From: Ampelocalamus luodianensis
Taxonomy: Eukaryota > Streptophyta > Magnoliopsida > Poales > Poaceae
Length of the DNA stretch: 64,000 nucleotides
Assembly (NCBI GenBank): GCA_036346255.1
Contig: CM070638.1
Location: 42,966,394-43,030,393, forward strand
Direction of reading: 5' to 3'
Shown: in pieces, positions 42,487-54,350 of the stretch
Layout: each line of letters begins with the position of its first letter
Position numbering within the stretch: the first letter of the stretch is position 1
Position numbers and translations under genes: made by a program
Notes under the pieces: generated by a model
The model's input: only the letters and a program-made list of their open reading frames with translations
Databases searched by the model: none
What the model was told of the DNA's origin: nothing

Positions 42487-45400
42487 TGTAACATCCCAAG
42501 GTTATGTTACCAAAATAAAATAAAATAAAATAATTATTTTATTGGATTTTCAAAAATTTGATAGAGTTTCATTTCTTTATTTGAACTTCTGAAGTTTTAA
42601 AAGTCAAAACTTAAAATTTATTTGAAGTTCTTGAAGTTTTATTTGATTTAATCTGAAAAATAAAAATTTACTTAATTTCTAAGATTTTCTGAGTTTTTAA
42701 AAGCTTTTTCCTAAAATATTTTAAAGTCAAAAAAAATTTATTTACAAAATTAAAAGCCAACATAAAGTTGGAAATAATTTTATTTAGTCCAAAATAGGTA
42801 TGGGAATTTTTGTGGATTTTTCCATAATTTTTGGATTTTATTTGCTATTTTCTAAAGCCTAAATGAATTTCTGGAATTAAATCAATTGTGAAATCAATTA
42901 AAAACCCTAAAATCCCTTTGGGCCGAAATCCTCCGCCCATGTCTCTTCCGCCCGCCCGCTTTGCCCACTCCGCCTCTCTCTCTCTATCTCCTCCCCGTCC
43001 GATTCAAATCTGACGACTCTCTATAGCCCCACGCCACCGCCTCTCGCACCGTCGGATGGAAACCGACGGCTCGCGCCATCTTCCCCGCCCTCCTTCTTCC
43101 TCGCGCAACCGCGCCGCCTCCGCCATTTTCGCCGCGCCCGGAGCTTCGTCAACACCACGATCCCCGCCCCCTCTTCTCACGCGACCACGCGCACACGACT
43201 CGGCGCCCCAACCGCCACCACCCCCACCTTCTCCCCCTCCCTTGCGCCCACGTCCGCCGGATCTCGCAACCGCCGCCGCCACGGCCGCGCACGATCTCGC
43301 CATCCCGGCCCCCCCATGGCCTATAAAGGGGAGCACGGTGAGCCCCCTTCCCTCCTCGTTCCAACCTAACCACTCACGCCTCCTCCCTCACGCCCACCTC
43401 GCCGGAAGTTGAGGTTTGGTCACCGCCGGCCGCAAGGACGCCGCCGCCTCTAGCGCCGCCACCGTCGCCGCTCTCGCTTCGCCGCCGCCACCAAAGGCAT
43501 CGCCGTAGCCTCGCCTACGCCGTGCGCGCCTCCGCCTCGCCCGAGCGCCACCGGAGCTCCATCGCCACCGACGGCCGAGCTTCGCCGCCGCCTATCTCCT
43601 CGCCGCCGGCTATCGCCGCCACCTCAGGTGACCAAAACATGCGCATCGTGACCCCCATCGCCTCCTCTCTCCGTTAGTATCATCCACGCTCGCCGGAGCG
43701 CCGCCAATCACCGGCGAGCTCGCACCCGAGCCGCCGCCGGCCGGCTTGCGTGGCACCGCCACGTGGCTGCCACGCCACGCCATCTCACCGCCGCATCATC
43801 GCCACCTCCTTCCCCACCCTCAGACCCAATCGCCCATAAACCCAGTCCACCAAAGCCGAGCCACTGACATGTGGACCCCACATATCAGGGTTTTTATTTA
43901 TTTTCTTTAATTCCGAAAATCCTCGATGACGTCATCCTTGCGCAATAAAAGGATTTTCCTTTAGAAAAATAAATCAAGAAAATCTGAAAATTCAGAAATT
44001 AGGTTTTAAATAGATTTAAACTTCAAAAATTCATATCTTTTGCATCTTAGCTCCAAATTGGGTGTTTCAAATTGCAAAATTTGTATAAAATCATTATCTA
44101 GCTAACTAAAACCAAAATTATTTAATTTTGAGTTCATTTGACCACAATTTCTTTAAACCCTAAATCTATCATTTCATGTAATTTCAAACTTCGAAAGCTC
44201 ATATCTTTTGCATCCAAACTCCGATTGAGCCCATTCAAATTTCTAAATTTATCTAAATTCAAGATCTAGCCAACTAAACCAAAAATTTTCAATTTGGAGT
44301 TAATTTGAATCTTGTTTGAATTTAGTTTGAATTTGGCTTATTTTCACAGATAGATTTACTTGGAAAGTCGATTTACGCCGTTGAAGAACACATAAGAGGA
44401 TTGATTTTGACTGTATGATCATCGTGATTGTACACATAGACTACCTGGAGAAAGTGCTTGTGAGTACTAGGTGACCTGTTGAGGAAAACAACATCACCTC
44501 AGTATCAGTTGATCTGTTCACCTCAAGCGAGGCAAGTTACATTCTTGATCATATTTACACCCATTAGTTTAAATTATTTAAATTCTGTTTCAAATTACTA
44601 TTGCATGCTTATTTATATTCAGTAATTTAAATACCTGTTTTTAAATTTATAGCTATGCCTAAATTCCTTTGTATGGCTAATTTTGATATCGAATCAAACA
44701 TATTGTCACCCTAGATAAAAACCTAGTTGATACAATAGTATGGACTAGAATCATTTAAAAAAAATATTGTGCTTAGCCATGCTTATAGATCACATATGTT
44801 TCATTTGGGGAATTTCAGCCAAAAGTTAAATATTGTTTAATTTGTACCCTTGGCATTGGTGTGTCATGGGAGTTTTACAAATGCTTGAAAAATAAAATAA
44901 AAGGATTGTTTGGATATGGGCGAAATGGTTGTCTGGTGGGTGCAGGTTTATGCACGGGCTCAACTGGGTAGGTTGAAGCCCAGGGTTCTGTTGGTGGTCG
45001 CCCAGGTCAATTAAGGACCGGTCTTCAAGCCGCATCTTGCTAAGCCACATCGTACTACCACATGTCTTGTATGGGCAGGACCTGGCTAAATAATTTGCAA
45101 AGTTCCATCATGGTCGTTCCTGTGATGCGGTGGGTAGTCTTTCATGACTTTTGTTAGTCCCACTTGGCGCAAGAGGGGCTCGAACTCTGCGACGGTAGTC
45201 CAAAGGGGTGAAACCTTAGCGAGGGGAGACTATGGTGGAATAGCACATTGTAAAAGCCTTGACACGTGCTCTAGACTGCTTACCTAAGGTAGTGAGCGGT
45301 GGTATCGACGGATGCCAATCAACTAGAGAATTCATGTCTTGTGGGTAAAGTTGTACAACCTCTGCAGAGTGTCAATCTATTCGAATAGCCGTGTCCACGG

Positions 45401-46054
45401 TCATGGACATGCTGGCAAAGCCACTCAAAGTTAGACTTCGATTTTAAATCTTTTGTAAAACAGTTTTGACATGGGTAGGTGTCCATGAGAAAAGTTATGG
45501 GTTGAAGCCCCGGGTTGGTGCCCGTGTTTATGTTGGTGTTAGGTTGGTGCCTACACTATTGTTATCAATTCAAGATCAATTTTAGATTTTATAAAACTTG
45601 AGCTTTTGAACTTATTATGGTATTTATTGTCAAATGTTGTTTTTGCACAAATAACTCTATAAGCCATCCTATGTTACATCCATTTATGCATGTCATTCTG
45701 TTATTTTGACGGGTGTAACTTGCGAGCACGGAAGTTGTGCTCATTCTTGCTTAATGCAAACAAATTTCAGAGGAGAAGAGCTTCGCTTCAGGTGTGGATC
45801 ATGACGACTAGGCCGCTGCCCCAATCGATTGCTCGTGGCGTATCATCGACCCTACTACTTCTTCATCGTCTTCCGCTGTGTTTATTTAATGTTGCCCTGT
45901 AAGGCTATCTTGTAATCAACTCTGTTGTCATTTAATAAACTTTAGCGTTTATGGTTGTGTTATCACACTTGTTTACTGTGTGAGCTAGCCACTGATCATG
46001 GGACTCGTTCAGTTATGCACAGAAGATCTGGGGTGTTAATCCCGGGTTCTTACA
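42487..46054 (+). repeat. 3' LTR of gypsy element 2 (3568 bp)
   Basis: It matches the 5' LTR nearly throughout, with TATAAAG at about 43322. Most differences are short indels in the GC-rich block (42940-43840), and odd paired changes such as GCCTGTGGCAG in the 5' copy (40553) against GCTCGTGGCG here (45831). Confidence 0.95.
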
Positions 46055-46535
46055 AGATTGCTTCTGACCTTTCGTCTCATGGTGCCAGTACTTCCGTTGT
46101 TGAGGACCGAACCTTGCTTGGGTGGTTGAGACGCCAGGCGTGTGTCCAGCCGGCCTGGCTTCAAGCCCAGGCATCTCAACAAATAATTTGCCGGGTTGAA
46201 TAGTACATGCATACGTAGGTACTTTTAGTAGTCAAAGTGTGTACTCGTCTTTTGTGAGGTCTGCATGAACTCCACTCTAGATTAAGCGTGTGTTGAGGGG
46301 TGGACGTGTGTGTGTCCGACGTGTACTCTAAAAAAAACTTCCATTGTTATTCGCAGCCCGATATGTGTACTATATAAAAGATTAGCTAGATGAGATTGTA
46401 TATTTGGGTTGCTTGGCACCGGACTCGGTAGCCTCTCTTCTCTTTATATATGGCATGCACCGGATGATGAATCACAACTATCTCGGTTACATAGTTACAA
46501 TAGATTGCAGATTACATCAAAGTAGTTAGGATACA

Positions 46536-47409
46536 TCTGCTATTCAGACTTTTAAAGCAGGGTTAAGGAATCAACAGTTTACAGAGGACATCGTTATGAA
46601 TCCTCTATGAACGATCGTCGATCTGTTCGACATGGCTGATAGGTATGTAGCCACCAATGAGGCAGTTGAATAGAACAAGACCATTGATTGGAAAGAGAAA
46701 ATATGTCAACTTGGCCTGGATAAACCATAGAAGAAACATAAGAATGCTCTTAAAGGTAAGAAGAATAGCAAGCCCAATAATAAAAAGGTCTTTACAATTC
46801 CTAATAAGTTTACCAAGTGCAAGAAAAATTATTCCGATAGTAACAAAGCAAAAATTTTGACCGATGAATATAACAAGAAGAAGTGATGTCCACTTCATCA
46901 AGCGGCAGGGTATGATTTGCGCATCTGTCAAGCCTAGCAGAAGAAGGTATAGGACTATTGCTAAGGTAAATGTACTTTTCCTTCCCTAGAGAAGCTTCGG
47001 GAGCTATGTTCCAAAAAGGACAAGGATGTCGAGGAAGAAATGGACTATCAGAAGCTGCATCACACCATCGATATGATCTTTGACGGATCCTCCTCATACG
47101 AGTCTAAGCGCCATCTGAACGGAAAGTGAACTTTCTCCTTAACAAATCAATAGTTAGATTTTTTATAATACAACTATGTACTACCCTGGTTAATTTAATA
47201 TATGCTTCTAACGTAGGTAAAACATTGAAACGGCAGCCTTTGATAGTTGCGACCTGCGAGCGACTTGCGAGTGCGACGCGACGGTAACATTAGGCCTCAT
47301 GGACAACGACAGAAATGGCATGGCCAGATTCGGACGAGATTAATTAGTCTTTGTCGCACACAAATGGATCAGGACAAGTGATCTGGTGCCACCTACTCTG
47401 GGAAGAACG
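46536..47409 (+). pseudogene. gag: Decayed gypsy-type gag fragment inside element B
   Basis: Conceptual translation with stops gives FRAGLRNQQFTEDIVMNPL, TIVDLFDMADRYVATNEAVE and, near 46890-46930, KCPLHQAAGYDLRIC. This is the pattern of gypsy gag (AGL-NQ-F--D-----P, LFDMADKYA-NEA, C--H----HDL--C). Many stops (46607, 46672, 46729) and no surviving pol. It starts directly after the left repeat with no PBS, so the 5' leader was deleted. 47100-47409 has no clear coding. Confidence 0.6.
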
Positions 47410-47918
47410 TGTTGGTCGTAGGATGTGGACACTCTGGAATGGAGATTGCTTCCGACCTATAGTCTCATGGTACCAATACTTCCGTTGTTGAGGACCGAAC
47501 CTTGCTCGGGTGGTTCGGACGCCAGGCGTGCGTCCGGCCGGCCTGACTTCGAGCCCAACATCTCATTAAATAATTTGTTGGGTTAAACAGTACACCTACA
47601 AGTAGATATTTTTAGTGATCAAAACGTGTATCCGCCTTTTGTGAGGTCTGCATGACCTCCGCTCTAGATTACACGGGGGGTTGGGCGTGTGTGTGCGTCC
47701 GACGTGTACTCTAAAAAAAACTTTCGTTGTTATTCGCAGCCCGGTATGTGTACTATATAAAAGATTAGCTAGCTGAGATTGTATATTTGGGTTGCTTGGC
47801 AGCGGACTCGGTAGCCTCTCTTCTCTTTATATATGGCATGCACCGGATGATGAATCACAACCATCTCGGTTACATAGTTACAACAGATTGCAGATTACAA
47901 CAAAGTAGTTAGGATACA
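47410..47918 (+). repeat. Right LTR-like repeat of element B (509 bp)
   Basis: A direct repeat of the reconstructed left repeat (46060-46535 and the short pieces further left). It contains a TATATAAAAG box at about 47755-47764, in both copies (TATATAAAAG at about 46370), typical of an LTR promoter. 47919-48072 then runs up to the CACTA element without a recognised gene. Confidence 0.65.
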
Positions 47919-48119
47919 ACTCTATCTCTAATTACAGCCAAGTCTAGTTCAAACCGGATATATCTTTTATCAAATGGGTATTTTCAAGTTCACGTGGAGC
48001 ATTCACAGAAGGAATTGTGACGAGAGGTAGAACTAATGATGAATGTGTTATGGGTGTATGTATGGCTAGATTCACTACTACAAAATAAGTTATACAAAAC
48101 ACCTCATCACAGATAGCAA

Positions 48120-48235
48120 AGACGATTCAAATGAACCGTCTGTGATACGTAACTATCACAGACGGTTTATAACTAGAACCGTCTGTGATGAGGAGATTAT
48201 CACAGACGGTTCTTATTAATAATTGTCTGTGATAT
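48120..48235. repeat. Left subterminal repeat array of the CACTA element
   Basis: About six copies of an ATCACAGACGGTT or AACCGTCTGTGAT motif in both orientations, the likely TNPA-type binding sites. Confidence 0.85.
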
Positions 48236-48580
48236 TCTGGCATTATAAATATCTGGTCCCGACAGACCCCCTGCCTCTAGCGTCTCCACCCTGCTGTTTG
48301 AGCCGCCACCCTGCTGCCTCCTCCCCCATTGCGCCACCTTAGAGAGGAGAAGGAAAGGAGGAGGCTAAAAAGAGGAGGAAGGGAGGAGAAGGAGTAGGTG
48401 AGGAATCTTGCGGCATATTTGGTATTTTCGTCCTGAGCTCCGAGGGTAACGATCTGTAACCCTTTATATTTGCTCTAGGTTAATCGCTAATCAATTTTAG
48501 TATATTTGGTCAATAGGAAGAGTACGTACTTGCGGTTTATTAATCTAATTTAACACTAATTTGTTACATACGTAGCGTAG

Positions 48581-51500
48581 ATGGACCGAAACTGGATGTC
48601 GGTGAGAACCGTGTGAGAGAAGAGTACATTAATGGCGTGTTTGCTTTTAGAAGAGCCACCGAGCAAGATATGTTGAAGAATGTGATAAAATTTATGTATT
48701 GTCCATGCATTGATTGCGGTAATCTGAAGATATTTAACAACCCAACGCAGATCGAAGCGCACTTAATTCAAAGGGGTTTCAAAAAAGGGTATACATGTTG
48801 GACCAGTCACGGTGAATAGCAGATTATACAGGAGGTTAATAATGACGACACCGCCGAGAAAGTCAACGATATGCCGGATGTGGACTGTGTTTTTGATAAG
48901 GATAGGTCGCACGATGACAATCTGGATCAGATGCTACGCGATGCAGAAGGGAACTACAGAGAGAGAGAATTTTATAAATTCAATGGCTTAATGGAGGACT
49001 CGGAAAAACCCTTGTTCCCTGGCTGCAAGTCGGAATACACAAGGTTGTCAACCGTGTTTGAACTACTAAAATTGAAGGCAAGCATGGTTGGTCCGACAAA
49101 AGTTTCACGGTGTTGTTATGTCTTCTAGCGGACATCCTTCCGGAGGAAAACGTGTTGCCCAGCACCGCCTACCAAGCAAAGAATGTTCTTTGTCCATTGG
49201 AAATAGAAATAGAAAGAATACATACATGTCCGAACGATTGTATCCTCTACCATAAAAAGTATGCAGACATGCATGTTTGTTCCGTGTGCAAAGCATCCTG
49301 ATACAAGCGTAATAATACTGTTAAGATGAAGTAAAGACCTCCTGCTAAAATGTTGTGGTATCTGCCTGTGATCCCATGTTTGAAGCATTTATTTGCAAAC
49401 TGAAAGGAGGCAAGATTGCTGCGTTGGCACTCGGAGGAGCATAAGAAAGATGAAAAGCTAAGACACCCTACTGATTCTGCCCAGTGGAGAAACTTCGATC
49501 GGAGCTTCAAAGAGTTCGGTGCGGAACCGAGGAACATAAGGTTAGCGTTGAGTACAGATGGAATGAATCCTTTCGGTAACATGAGCAGCCGACATAGCAC
49601 ATGGCCCATGAATCTATGTATGTATAACCTTTCTCCTTGGATGTGTATGAAACAGAAGTACATTTTGATGTCACTACTTATCCAAGGGCCGAAGCAACCT
49701 GGGAACGATATTGATGTGTACCTAGCACTATTACTAGAAGATCTTGTGACACTGTAGAATGAAAGGGTACAAGTATGGGATGTGTACAAACGAGAGAACT
49801 TCACTTTACGCGCCATGTTGTTCTGTACCATCAATGATTTTCCTGCCCTTGGTAACCGGTCGGCGTTCAGTACAAAAGGAGCCAAAGCCTGTCCACACTG
49901 CTTAGATGGTACCGAGAGTGTATGGCTGAACAGCTCGCATAAAACTGTGTATATACGTCACCGTAGGTTCCTTCCTAGGATTCACCCATACCGCAAGATG
50001 AAGAAACAATTCGATGGAAATAAGGAGGACGGTTCAGCTCCAAGGGCGTTTAGAGAGAAAGAGGTTTACGATATGGTTAAGGATATCAATGTTGTGCTTC
50101 GGAAGGGACGTAAATTAAGGACCCGTCAGAAGAACATCTGGAAGAATCGGTCAATTTTTTTGGGACTTACCTTATTGGGAGCACTTAGAAGTTATCCACT
50201 GCATCGACGTCATGTATGTGGAGAAGAATGTATGTGATAGCTTGATTGGTCTCTTACTGAATATTAGTGACAAAACAAAGGATGGTGTTAACGCACGACG
50301 TGACTTGGTTGATATGAACATCAGGACCGAGTTAGCACCAAAAGAGTCCGATAAAGGAGGAACGTACCTTCCCCCAGCTTGCTACACTTTGTCCAAGTGT
50401 GAGAGAAATGAACTGTGCTAGAGCTTGCATGGTGTGAAAGTTCCATCCGGTTACTCCGCCAGTATTAAGAAACTTGTTTCCATGGAAGATTTAAAATTAA
50501 TTGGTATGAAGTCTCATGATTGTCATGTGCTGATGACACAAATGCTTCCTGTTGCAATTAGGAGTACCTTGCCAAACAAAGGTCTGAGTGGCAATCTTCC
50601 GGCTGTGTTATTTCTTTAACTCAATTGCTCAGAAGGTCATCGATCCCAAAGGATTATATGCTCTGCTGGCTGAGGTGGTGATGACTCTATGTCATCTTGA
50701 GATGCATTTCTCTCCATCATTTTTCGATATCATGGTCCATCTCATTGTTTACCTTGTGAAAGAGATAAAGATATATGGCCCTGTGTTCCTATATCATATG
50801 TGCCCGTTCGAGAGGTACATGGGAATTCACAAATTCTACGTACGGAATCAAATCTTGACCGGAGGGCACCATCATCAAAGGTTATGCAACCGAAGAGGTC
50901 ATTGAGTTCTGCATCGACTACATGGCTCGGGTGGACCCGATAGGTGTGTATCTATCTCGTCATGAGGGGAGACTGGAGGGTATCGAGATCATCGGAAGGA
51001 AAGCAATCACTCCGAATCTAGATACGTACGTGCAAGCCCATTTCACGGTCATACAACACATGACCTAAGTGTCTCCGTACATCGACGAGCACAAAGACAT
51101 GGTACGCCAACAGAATCCAGACCGGTCGGAGGTTTGGACCACGAGCGAGCACAACCGTCGGTTCAACGAATGGTTAAAGATGCGATTCACTAGGAGATCA
51201 TCAAGTGAAGATACGCTGCTATGGTTGACAAAAGGGCCAAAATTTACAATTGTGACATGGCAAGGATACGGCATAAATGGGTACACATTTTATACAACAG
51301 CTCAGGATAGGAAAAGCACAGTCCAAAACAGCAGTGTCCGCATATATGCATTTCACGAGCAGTTCAATACCGCCGGGCATGTGGGTTGAACTCCTACTAT
51401 GGGTTCGTAGAGGAGATTTGGGAGCTCGACTACATACTTTTCAAGATTCCCTTGTTTCGATGCCATTGGGTTAAACTTCTGCAAGGTATGAAGGTTGACA

Positions 51501-51796
51501 AGTACGACATCACTACTGTGGACCTCAAACGTGTCGGATACAATGACAAACCATTCATACTCGCTAAAGAAGTTGTTCAAGTTTTTTATGTAACGAATCC
51601 GACAAATAAGAACCGTCACGTGGTTCTTCATGGAAAAAGAATGATTGTCGGAGTTGAGAATATTGTGGATGAGGAAGAGTACAATCAATTTGACGAGTTG
51701 CCTCCTTTCGGAGACGGCATCAAGCTCGAGGAAGAACCTAGTGAGAAAGCTAGCTATATGCGCATCAATCATCATGAAGGGCTATATTTTAATTAA
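48581..51796 (+). pseudogene. TNP2-type CACTA transposase, broken
   Basis: The start MDRNWMS at 48581 and CPCIDCGNLKIF with HLIQRGFKKGYTCWTSHGE form the transposase-associated N-terminal domain. The TNP2 domain follows: KLRHPTDSAQWRNFDRSF, NIRLALSTDGMNPFGNMSS, LSPWMCMKQKYILMSLLIQG, INDFPALGNRS, KACPHCLDGT, and in shifted frames HCIDVMHVEKNVCDSLIGLL. Then VLMTQMLPVAIRSTLPNK, a DUF4218-like part (LYALLAEVVMTLCHLEMHFS, FDIMVHLIVYLVKE) and a DUF4216-like end (51386-51796: IWELDYILFKIPLFRCHW, HVVLHGKRMIVGVENIVDE). Stops at 48819, 49126, 49319, 49755 and 50235 and several shifts abolish function. Transposase would bind the ends and cut. Confidence 0.85.
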
Positions 51797-52130
51797 GAAT
51801 TTATTCCATTGTAATTTATTCCATAACATGAGACATGTCAATGTGGACTTGCTATGTGTTATGGACTTGTAATCTCTTATTTTGATGTCAACGTAGTATT
51901 GTCATGTGTTAATGTGTTATGGACTTGTCATCTCTGATATTGATGTCAATGTAGACTTCATTGTAATGTGGAGTATCAAAATTGATTTCACTTGATTTGG
52001 AGTTGAGTTAAATTAGATATGATTTTTTAAAGTCAAATGACTTTTCTATGGATAAATTAATTTTCAGTCAAATGGTTTGGAGTTGTGTTATGGACTTGTC
52101 ACCAGGTTCATGTGGATAAATAGAATGAAC

Positions 52131-52266
52131 TATCACATAGTGGCATATCACAGATGGTGCTATTATGGAACCGTCTGGGATATGGTCATATCACAGACAG
52201 TTCTATTATGGAACCGTTTAGGATTACTTATCACAGGCGGTTTCATAATAGAACCATCTGTGATAT
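52131..52266. repeat. Internal array of CACTA subterminal-type motifs
   Basis: Four to five copies of TATCACAGA(C/T)GGT and GAACCGTCTGGGAT-like motifs lie between the transposase 3' end and the second gene, just upstream of that gene's GC-rich 5' region. Confidence 0.8.
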
Positions 52267-52296
52267 CCCTTTATTAGGAGAGAACCGCTAGGGTTT

Positions 52297-53560
52297 GTGC
52301 GCCCTTACTTGCCACTCTCACTTACTCTCACCCGTTCACTCTCCCTTAGCCCCTTGCTCTCACTCGTTCGCTTTCAACCTCGACGCCACCGCCCGAAGCC
52401 TCCTCCCCAATGTGCTCTTCACCTCCGACCTCGACGCCGCCGCCCCCGACCTCAACGCCGCCTAAAGCCTCCTCCCTGATGCCTCCGAAGCCACCTCCCC
52501 GACCTCGACGCCGCTCGGCCTTCTCCTCCCCCTTTCTCCCCTACCACCATCCGAAGCCACCTCCCAAGGTACGTCTCCGCTCCTCACGCCGGCCACAGCT
52601 GCAAACTCACCGCCATTCCAGATATTTTTAAGGTTGCTTTCACTGTCATCATTCTGGTCTAAATAAGCTACATGATTAATATCCATATTCCCATTTGTAT
52701 TGATGATGTATTAATCCATTTCATTTGGCTTAACATGTGCTCACTTAATCACATTCTAACGTAGTAACATTCTATTTTTTATGCTAAAAACAAGCAAGTT
52801 ACTGAGCCATCACATTAGCACAGCTATGAGCCTATGACAGTCACTTTAGCAATCCAACCATATTGCTTGTGTTTGACTTGCAAGTGCATTCCTAAGCAAG
52901 GCTGTGTCCCGATTTGATGAGCATTCGTAGTTCAAGCTGCCTTGTACTGGTTTGTTGTTGGTTAAATGTGCATGTGTCTGTTTCAAATTGCCTTGTTCTG
53001 GTATCATATGAGTGTGTGCGCTTGATTATATTAGTGGTGCCTGGTTGCGAATTTGTGAGTCCGAAACCTCGGTCTATTACTATTAGTCGTTAGAGCATAA
53101 TTAAATTCAACTGTGTGAGTAGATGCATGTGCTAGTTTAATTGGTTGGCTTTGATTTGTTTGGTTCTAGTTGGTTGGTTCTGATTCAGATGTCACGATGC
53201 CTGTGCTCATATGCTTGGTTGAGTTGGTGATCACGACAACTAAACTCAGTGTGTGTTTGTTGCCATCTAATACGTATTGCATGGTTATTCCAAGATTTGC
53301 ATTTTAATGTGCGGCCTACAGAAATATAGAGCTCATGTCTGTTAAGAGGTCCATGGCAAACTTTCGATACTGAGTGCCCAGTATCCCATAAGTACCTTTT
53401 TAGTTTATATAATTAATGTGTTTATAAGGCAATTTTAGTTAATTGATTGAGTAACTACTATTTTTCTGTATTAAATTTATTTCCAAGAGAAATTATCTTT
53501 AAAAATACCTAATGGATATCAACTTGCAATCCATGAAATTTTAGTTCATTGTGTATGTTA
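52297..53560 (+). other. Putative first exon and intron of the TNPA/Ulp1 gene unit
   Basis: 52297-52568 is C-rich and encodes a proline-rich stretch if translated (PPKPPPRPRRRSAF). A good donor GTACGT follows at 52569. The next 1 kb is AT-rich with no coding and looks like an intron leading to an acceptor before 53586. No function is assigned to the proline-rich part. Confidence 0.4.
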
Positions 53561-53585
53561 CTTATATAGATAGCAAGTAAGCGAG

Positions 53586-54350
53586 ATGGCAGAGGCACCG
53601 TCTTCGCCGCCGTCATCGACGTCGCCGATTGCGTCTGGATCTCCGAGCAAAGTGGTACGTAAGCGAGAAGGTAAAGGAATATCGACATTGCCTGCGGGCT
53701 GATTGACTATCACGGAGGTCAGTGACGTTGGGACCACTCTGAGTCCCAAGAAAGCAGCAGTGAGATTCTAGACCGTCTGCGGGATACCTGGACGGGAACA
53801 GGTCCCCATCACCACACCAAGCTGGAAGTCTTTGACAGATGTAGAGAGAGGCCAGCTGTGGACTATAATATCAAGCTAGTTTACTATCCCAGAAGCAGAC
53901 CAGGCATGCGTGGACTGGCAGACGTTGCTTGTGAAGGGACACGCGTGGAGGACCTTCAAGAGCATGCTTATCACAAAGTACGTGAACACGGGTCGGACGC
54001 CCTTCACAAAGTATCAATTCTTGTCGCGGGATATATGGGACGAATTTGTGCAGATGAAGATGACGGCCGAATTCAAGGAGCATAGTGCGGTGCACAAAGC
54101 TCTCTAAGCACAAAACACTCACCCCGCAAACTCGGCACTACAGGGTACATGGGTAAATCCACGGAATGGGTGGCGGAGGACGAGAATGCAACCAGACCAT
54201 TTGCTAATATCACAGACGAGCGCACTTGAACCTAGTTAAGAGCGAGGGTATCAGCCACATCTTCGAGCGGGATCTCTTTCACAAACTCGGTAGACGGGGC
54301 ATTGTCCCAACGTTTGGTAAATATATAGAACTACGTAGTTGTTAATAAAT
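53586..54350 (+). pseudogene. TNPA-like gene of the CACTA element, broken
   Basis: The start MAEAPSSPPSSTSPIASGSP is followed by a basic stretch VVRKREGKGIS. Further on, in changing frames, come VDWQTLLVKGHAWRTFKSML, FTKYQFLSRDIWDEFVQMKM and AEFKEHSAVHKAL, which fit the plant transposase_24/TNPA-like pattern (a Trp-rich domain followed by a long helical part). Stops at 53701, 53770 and 54106 break it. TNPA-type proteins bind the subterminal motifs. 54351-54880 has scattered coding-like segments only. Confidence 0.55.

Larger units (their letters stand above)
37157..46054 (+). mobile_element. Gypsy element 2: gag-only, non-autonomous LTR retrotransposon
   Basis: LTRs 37157-40777 and 42487-46054, flanked by AGATT (37152-37156, 46055-46059). 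The PBS lies at 40781-40792, the palindrome at 42449-42468 and the PPT just before 42487. The internal region is only 1709 bp and holds gag but no protease, RT or integrase: after gag comes about 140 bp and then the PPT. Related by gag and 3' end to gypsy element 1, from which proteins may be borrowed (inference). Close LTR similarity suggests recent insertion. Confidence 0.95.
30052..47918 (+). mobile_element. Decayed LTR element B, expanded by nested insertions
   Basis: Two direct repeats of about 0.5 kb bracket a gag remnant. The right repeat (47410-47918) runs from TGTTGGTCG to AGGATACA. The left repeat is in three pieces: 30052-30079, 37138-37156 and 46060-46535. Joined, they follow the right repeat closely. 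The breaks are the fold-back element and gypsy element 2. No PBS follows the left repeat and no 5-bp target duplication matches at the outer ends (GAGCG against ACTCT), so the internal region and ends are rearranged. Its superfamily is gypsy if the gag remnant belongs to it. Confidence 0.6.
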
